This document shows positions 59,339 to 64,000 of a DNA stretch of 64,000 bases, in pieces. How positions within the stretch are numbered: the first letter of the stretch is position 1; each line of letters opens with the position of its first letter. The position numbers were made by a program, and so were the translations under genes. Below the pieces are notes generated by a model. It saw only the letters and a list, made by a program, of their open reading frames with translations. It was not told the DNA's origin and made no database searches. This DNA comes from Scatophagus argus (taxonomy: Eukaryota > Chordata > Actinopteri > Scatophagidae): positions 4,075,223 to 4,139,222 of the forward strand of contig NC_058515.1 in NCBI RefSeq assembly GCF_020382885.2, written 5' to 3'.

Positions 59339-61387
59339 CTACTGCTTTACACTGGAATACACACATTCATCATTGGTGTTGCTCTTCTGTCTTCTGGATC
59401 GATTGGCCTTGAGATCCCTTAAAGCAGCGTAATGAAGGTTCTCTGTGTCTTGACATGGCTGGTAAGAAAATATAAGATGATTCATCACTATTACAACAGA
59501 TGCAGCAAGAAAAGATTTGTATGGAACACAGCAAGTTTCACAGTGAGGGAAATCAAAATGAATGCTCTGAAATCATTCGTGTGTGGAATAGATAATAACA
59601 ATGACCCCCAATAAAGATTAAATCTGTGTATCTGTGACCAATTAAATTGTCCATATCCTGACTTTTCACTGCTAGCAGCCAAAACTGACCCATATTGCTG
59701 AAACGATTTTTCAAAGCACAAATTACTCTCTGTGACATCTGATGACAGGCAAAAAAAAAAAATAATGTTGTCCTTTTAAAATTCCTTTATTTTTCAATAG
59801 AAAATGACACTTACCGCTGCATTTGGAGCAGAAGTTGTTGAAAATGTCACATTAGACTCTGGTTGTGACACACAAAATGAAGGCCATTTTATTTGAGTGC
59901 AATACACAGTAAAACTTGCTGTCATCTTCAAACAGTAACAGTTACCTGTATATTGGCAGTTCCTTTTGCTAAACTTGTACACTGTGAAAGCCAGTAACAC
60001 AACCAGGACGGTGGTGAATGACAAAGCTGCACTCAAGATATACACAAGAGAGACAAGAGAGTCCACCTCATCTGTGGAGAGGCAGACAGCAGACATTACA
60101 GGAGATATTATATTTTATGGCTATTTTTAGATATTTTGATATGTATCTTAAAACAGTACTGCCATGACCATTTGTACGTTGAAAGAGAGGTTTGTCATTC
60201 TAATTTTTTCTGCTGCTCGCTACAAAGAGATCCCTTTATAAAGCCATATCAGTTCAAGTAATGGGGGTCAAGTGTGCATGTGTGTGTGCATGGTTACTGC
60301 TCATGATGAGCAGCCATGAAAGTGTGTGTGAACTGTTGAATTCCGATGTAAAGTGTTTCGAGTGGTCAGTCATGTTAAAATGTGAGCATCGTATTGAGGT
60401 AAACTTACAAATCTGTCTGTTAAGGAATTTTTGATCAAATAAGACAACCTCTGTTAGAACAGCTACTCACACTTAAAGTCCAGCTTGGTTGCGTCTCCAA
60501 ACAGTATGTGTCCACATGAGGCAACAGCACAGTAGTAGGTCCCAGCATGAGAAACATTCAGGCTCTCCATTGTCAAATTGTAAGCACAAAAGTGTGTTTG
60601 TGCGCTGGGTCTCCTCTCACACTGACCTTTCCTGTCTCCATGGGTGTAAATGAGTCCTGGATGAGATTCTCCAGAGTTTTTGAACCAGTAAACACTGTGT
60701 TCTCCATCACAGGTCCCAGTGTGTACTGTACAGTTCAGAGTCACAGAGCCTCCTGGCTGGATGGTCTCCGATGCTGACTGATGGACCAAAACTGGGATGT
60801 TCAGACCTGAACCCTTCACATTTATAGTTGTACCCTCACAAAATTCAAAGACAATGTAACTTTTCTTTACGCAGTAGTAAGTACCTGAGTCTGAAATTTG
60901 CAAATCTGAAATCTTCAGCTGATATTCGTGATTTTCAGTGTCCACTGAGAAACGTGGATTCTTAAATTCATCATAAAAGGTCCTGTCAGCGTTATAACTG
61001 TAGACTGAAGACACCAGCTTAGGCGTCAGTCCCACAGTTTGCTTATACCAGTAAAAAATTTGTGATACCTCATCGAGACAAAAGCATGACAAGGTCACAC
61101 TTTCCCCAACATCAACTGATAGAAAATGTAATGATGACTGCTTTAAAGCTGTTGTGTGAGCTGAGGAGAAGATGAAGAAACAAAGCAAACACACATTTAA
61201 TTAAACTCTAACATGTTGGAATGAGCTGCAGAATAAATGAGCACATATTACAACCAAACATATGGTAATAGTAATATGTTATAGTAAGGTTATCGTATCA
61301 TAGATGACAGGCAGTAACAAAATACAACTTACCAATATTCACCACAATCAGACAAGCGAAGCACAGAGCAAAGGTTGGAGGTGCCAT
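59339..61387 (-). CDS. N7: inhibitory NITR, tandem twin of N6
   Basis: Exons: leader 61333-61387, V-I 60471-61160 (690 nt), TM 59946-60071 (126 nt), linker 59815-59858, tail 59339-59458. The V domain has LSCFCLDEV, FYWYKQ, DSGTYYC and FCEGTT. Its differences from N6 cluster in the CDR2-like (SSVYSYNADRTFY versus SSVTSYNADSTLH) and CDR3-like (VKKSYIVFEF versus IKSNYIVVEF) segments, while framework strands are almost unchanged. The I domain ends FGDATKL as in N6. The tail has LHYAALRD, QKSNTN and CVYSSV. It is the last complete gene at this end. Flanks match N6 up to about 61740. Confidence 0.88.
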
Positions 61388-62184
61388 GTCACTTCAGATG
61401 CTGCTATGAGTGAGCTGAATCTCTCTATGTTCTCTCCACTTCACTGAGAGGACTGTGTTTGACCGACCAATCAGATTGAATGTCTTATTTTGGAAACGCT
61501 GAACACATGTTCAATGATTTGTAATACGACAAAGTTAGTCTTTGGATTTATGTACATGTGATTGGTGTGCCAAGAGACAATTGGTGACAAATGAAAGTTG
61601 TGTGTAAAAAGACACTTACACTGAGATCTAACTTCAAGCTATATTATCCACTGGGGTCGACAGTGTGCAAGGTCTGACGTGAATGTGTGAAGCCTGCAAA
61701 TCAAGCAATAAAAATATATAATCTGACTGTCAGGTGTACTGGCAGTTTTAATCTCTTTGAAACTGTTATGACTTCCTCCTCTGAAATAACACCCTACTCA
61801 CTGTCTTCTCACCCAGATACCATTTGTCCATGTGTCTTTGTGTTAACGTATAGTCCGAATACACAAACCCTGCAACATCAGTTCTAGAGCGAGACGGGAA
61901 CTCTCACCTCTGCCTTTAAAGTCCAAACCTTTTAACAGAATACACAACTCGGCAGGAACATCCTGGGGGTGAAGCAGACAATGGTGGTAACAGAACAAAG
62001 AGGTGTGAAACATATGCTGGGGTATGTGTCTCTATCTATAAAAATGTAGTTCTCCCCATTGTTGGGGTCTTTCCTCACTCTGACTGTAACTCTGTGTGAC
62101 GATTGACCTTCTTTTGCAAAGGAATAAAAAATCTTGGAAGTCTCAGAAGTCTCTATTTCATTTTTCACCAGCAGGAGAAAATTT
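61388..62184. other. N7 5' flank
   Basis: The first part is copied from the N6 5' flank (CCAAT element at 61465, then up to about 61740). The remainder is unique here, with no recognisable gene. Confidence 0.6.
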
Positions 62185-63240
62185 AGCAGCAATATAGCAG
62201 CATAATTAGGGGAACGCCTTGGCCGGCCCTAATTATTAGTTTTATCAAAAAAGAGAGTTTTAAGTCTACTCTTAAACGTAGAGAAGGTGTCCGCCTCCCG
62301 GATTGAAACCAGAAGATGGTTTCACAGTAGAGGAGCTTGATAACTCAAGGCTCTGGTTTCACATCTTCTTTTAAAGACTCTAGGAACCACAAGTAACCAT
62401 GCATGGGACAAGAACTTTAAGAACGTAAAGTTTTAGTGGGATAATAGGGTACTATCAACTCTTTAAGATATGATGGTGCTTGACCATTCAGGCTTTTATA
62501 TGTTAGGAGAAGAATTTTAAACTTTATCCTGAATTTTACAGGCAGCCAATAGAAAAGCCAGTACAGAAGATGCTGGTTCTTGTGTGTTATCGTGCACCAG
62601 TGTTCTGGATTAGCTGGAGAGTCTTTAGAGACTTATTGGGGCAACCTGATAAAAGGGAGTTACAATAATCCAGTGTGGAAGTAATAAATGCATGGACTAA
62701 TTTTTCTGACTCAGAATGTGCCTAATTTTTGCAAGATTGCAAAGGTGAGAGAATGCAGTCTTTGAAATGTATGTTATGTGTGAGTTAAATGACCTAACCT
62801 GATTAAAAATAATTTCTAGATTCCTTTCAGTGGAGCTTGAGGCCAAGGCTAGGCCATCTAGAGTTGCCATATAATTTGATAATGGCCCAGAACAATAACT
62901 TAAGCTATGTCCAAATTTAGAAGTATAAAATTGCAAGTCATCCAGATTTTTCTGTCTTTAAGGCATGCCTGAAGTTTGGCTAGCTCATTTGTTTCTTCTG
63001 GTTTCTTTCACAAGTACAATCGTGTGTCATCTGTGTAACAGTGAAAATGTATGAAGTGTTTCCTACAGATGGGGAGCATATAAAGGGTGAATAGTATTGG
63101 CCCGAGCACAGTACATTGGGGAATCCGTGACTAACTTTTGTGAGTATGGATGATGCATCATTAACATGAACAAATTGAGATTGATCAGATATCTTGCTTT
63201 TGTATGTTTATTGGGATTGGTCAAGTGTGCATAGTCTCTG
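62185..63240 (-). mobile_element. L2-like LINE reverse-transcriptase region, minus strand, decayed
   Basis: Minus-strand translation gives [16 protein letters not shown]-type residues before the palm, [10 protein letters not shown]-type residues, then MATLDGLALASSSTERNLEI, FNQVRSFNSHITYISKTAF and [12 protein letters not shown], the standard thumb region of this LINE. It ends in a degraded FDK[AT]-type C-terminus near 62240. Several stops and small deletions are present. Same family as 57231-58045. Confidence 0.7.
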
Positions 63241-63464
63241 ATCAGAAGTAGCTAACAGGTTACTGGCCCTCCTTGCTCTACATATTAGCAGTTAATCTGA
63301 CACTGATATGCCCATGGAATGCACATTGTAGTCTCTTATTGACCTTACCTATATGGTAGCACTCACCGGTGCTTGGCCTCGTGCGTGAGTTTTTGGGCCT
63401 GAAGGTACTTACAGAATTGATGCCTATGCTAACTAGTACTCAAAGTACTGTAATGTTATTACTA

Positions 63465-64000
63465 GAGATTAGATTAGACACCACTTTATTGTCATTGTAC
63501 AGGTACAGTACAGGTACAAAACCAATCAAATGATGTTAGCATCTAACCAGAAATGCCAGAATAGTATTATTTGAATAAAAGTGAAAGAAGTGATGCAATA
63601 TTATATGGCCAGGGGTTTGCAGCATATATACAGATATTATAAAAATAACATGGTAAACAAATTATTATGATGAAAATGGGGTTTGTATGTAGTTTATATG
63701 TACTGTGCAAACAGTATATATAAAATGTACAGTTGGTTGTATGTTCAAAAGAATGTAAGTAATGGTAGTAAACTGAACATGTCTGAGAGTTTAGCTTGCG
63801 CAAGAGCTGTCAGTGCACATAAAAGTATGAGATATTAGGAGTGCAACTGGAGTGCAAAAATCTTAGTTCTTTAGTTTAGGAGTTTAACAGGACCACAGCT
63901 TCCAGGAAACACCTTTTCCTGAGCCTGCTGGTGCAGGATCGGTGACTCCTGTAATGTCTGCCAGATGGGAAGAGGGTGAAAAGCATGTGGTTGGGATGGG
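63465..64000 (-). repeat. Interspersed repeat running off the window
   Basis: GATTAGATTAGACACCACTT with TATTGTCATTGTAC at its edge is the common end of a fish interspersed repeat. The body has CCTGAGCCTGCTGGTGCAGG and GGGAAGAGGGTGAAAAGCAT. The other end lies outside the window. Confidence 0.55.

Noticed and set aside
37749-60777. 76-residue plus-strand frames opposite the NITR I domains
   Set aside because: Antisense shadows of the conserved I domain in every NITR copy.
1-64000. CRISPR arrays, bacterial operons, rRNA genes
   Set aside because: None seen; gene structure and repeats are those of a vertebrate nuclear genome.

Overview
The window looks like nuclear DNA of a ray-finned (teleost) fish, probably a percomorph. 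It has split genes with GT..AG introns, Ig V-domain receptors with the invariant NITR intermediate (I) domain, L2/Maui-like LINEs, Tc1 fragments and tRNA-derived SINEs typical of fish. No species is assigned. It is an immune-receptor gene cluster with two families and 13 gene models. All are on the minus strand except one.

Region 1 (about 0.3-20.6 kb) holds five genes (called SV1-SV5 here) for single-V-domain membrane receptors. Their architecture is leader, V (336 or 345 nt), short acidic stem (39-42 nt), transmembrane exon (always 111 nt), small cytoplasmic exon (always 35 nt) and tail exon. SV1, SV3 and SV5 end in an ITIM (LNYAAV/L). In SV2 and SV4 the ITIM tyrosine is a cysteine. The block arose by a duplication of about 9.3 kb (SV1-SV2 versus SV3-SV4). 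It also shows exon shuffling: SV2 joins an SV3-type V to an SV4-type stem, TM and tail, and SV1 has an in-phase stem-V fusion exon that would give two V domains.

Region 2 (about 20.6-24.3 kb) holds a TA-flanked MITE, a long-terminal-inverted-repeat repeat fragment, and the only plus-strand gene (N0). N0 is a NITR with V and I in separate exons and an arginine inside its transmembrane segment, the layout of an activating, adaptor-coupled receptor.

Region 3 (about 25.7-61.4 kb) holds seven inhibitory NITR genes (N1-N7), all minus strand. Each has five coding exons: 55 nt leader, 684/690 nt joint V-I exon, 117/126 nt TM exon, 41/44 nt linker, and 120 nt tail with LHYAAL and CVYSSV tyrosine motifs. 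Two broken NITR copies lie near 41.4-41.8 kb and 53.3-53.6 kb. The array grew by segmental duplication (N2-N3 with N4-N5 about 11.5-11.9 kb apart; N6 with N7 4.9 kb apart). The Tc1 fragment upstream of the N2/N4 tails was carried along, and a SINE is present in one copy only.

Region 4 (about 61.4-64 kb) is repeat-rich: an L2-like LINE on the minus strand and a tandem-rich interspersed repeat running off the end.

The likely shared role is cell-surface recognition on lymphocytes or NK-like cells. Diversified V domains would recognise ligand, the inhibitory tails would recruit SH2 phosphatases, and N0 would oppose them through an ITAM adaptor. The receptor architecture is read from sequence, the signalling role comes from family knowledge, and the ligands are unknown. 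Exon boundaries were placed by eye from splice consensus, phase and comparison between copies.
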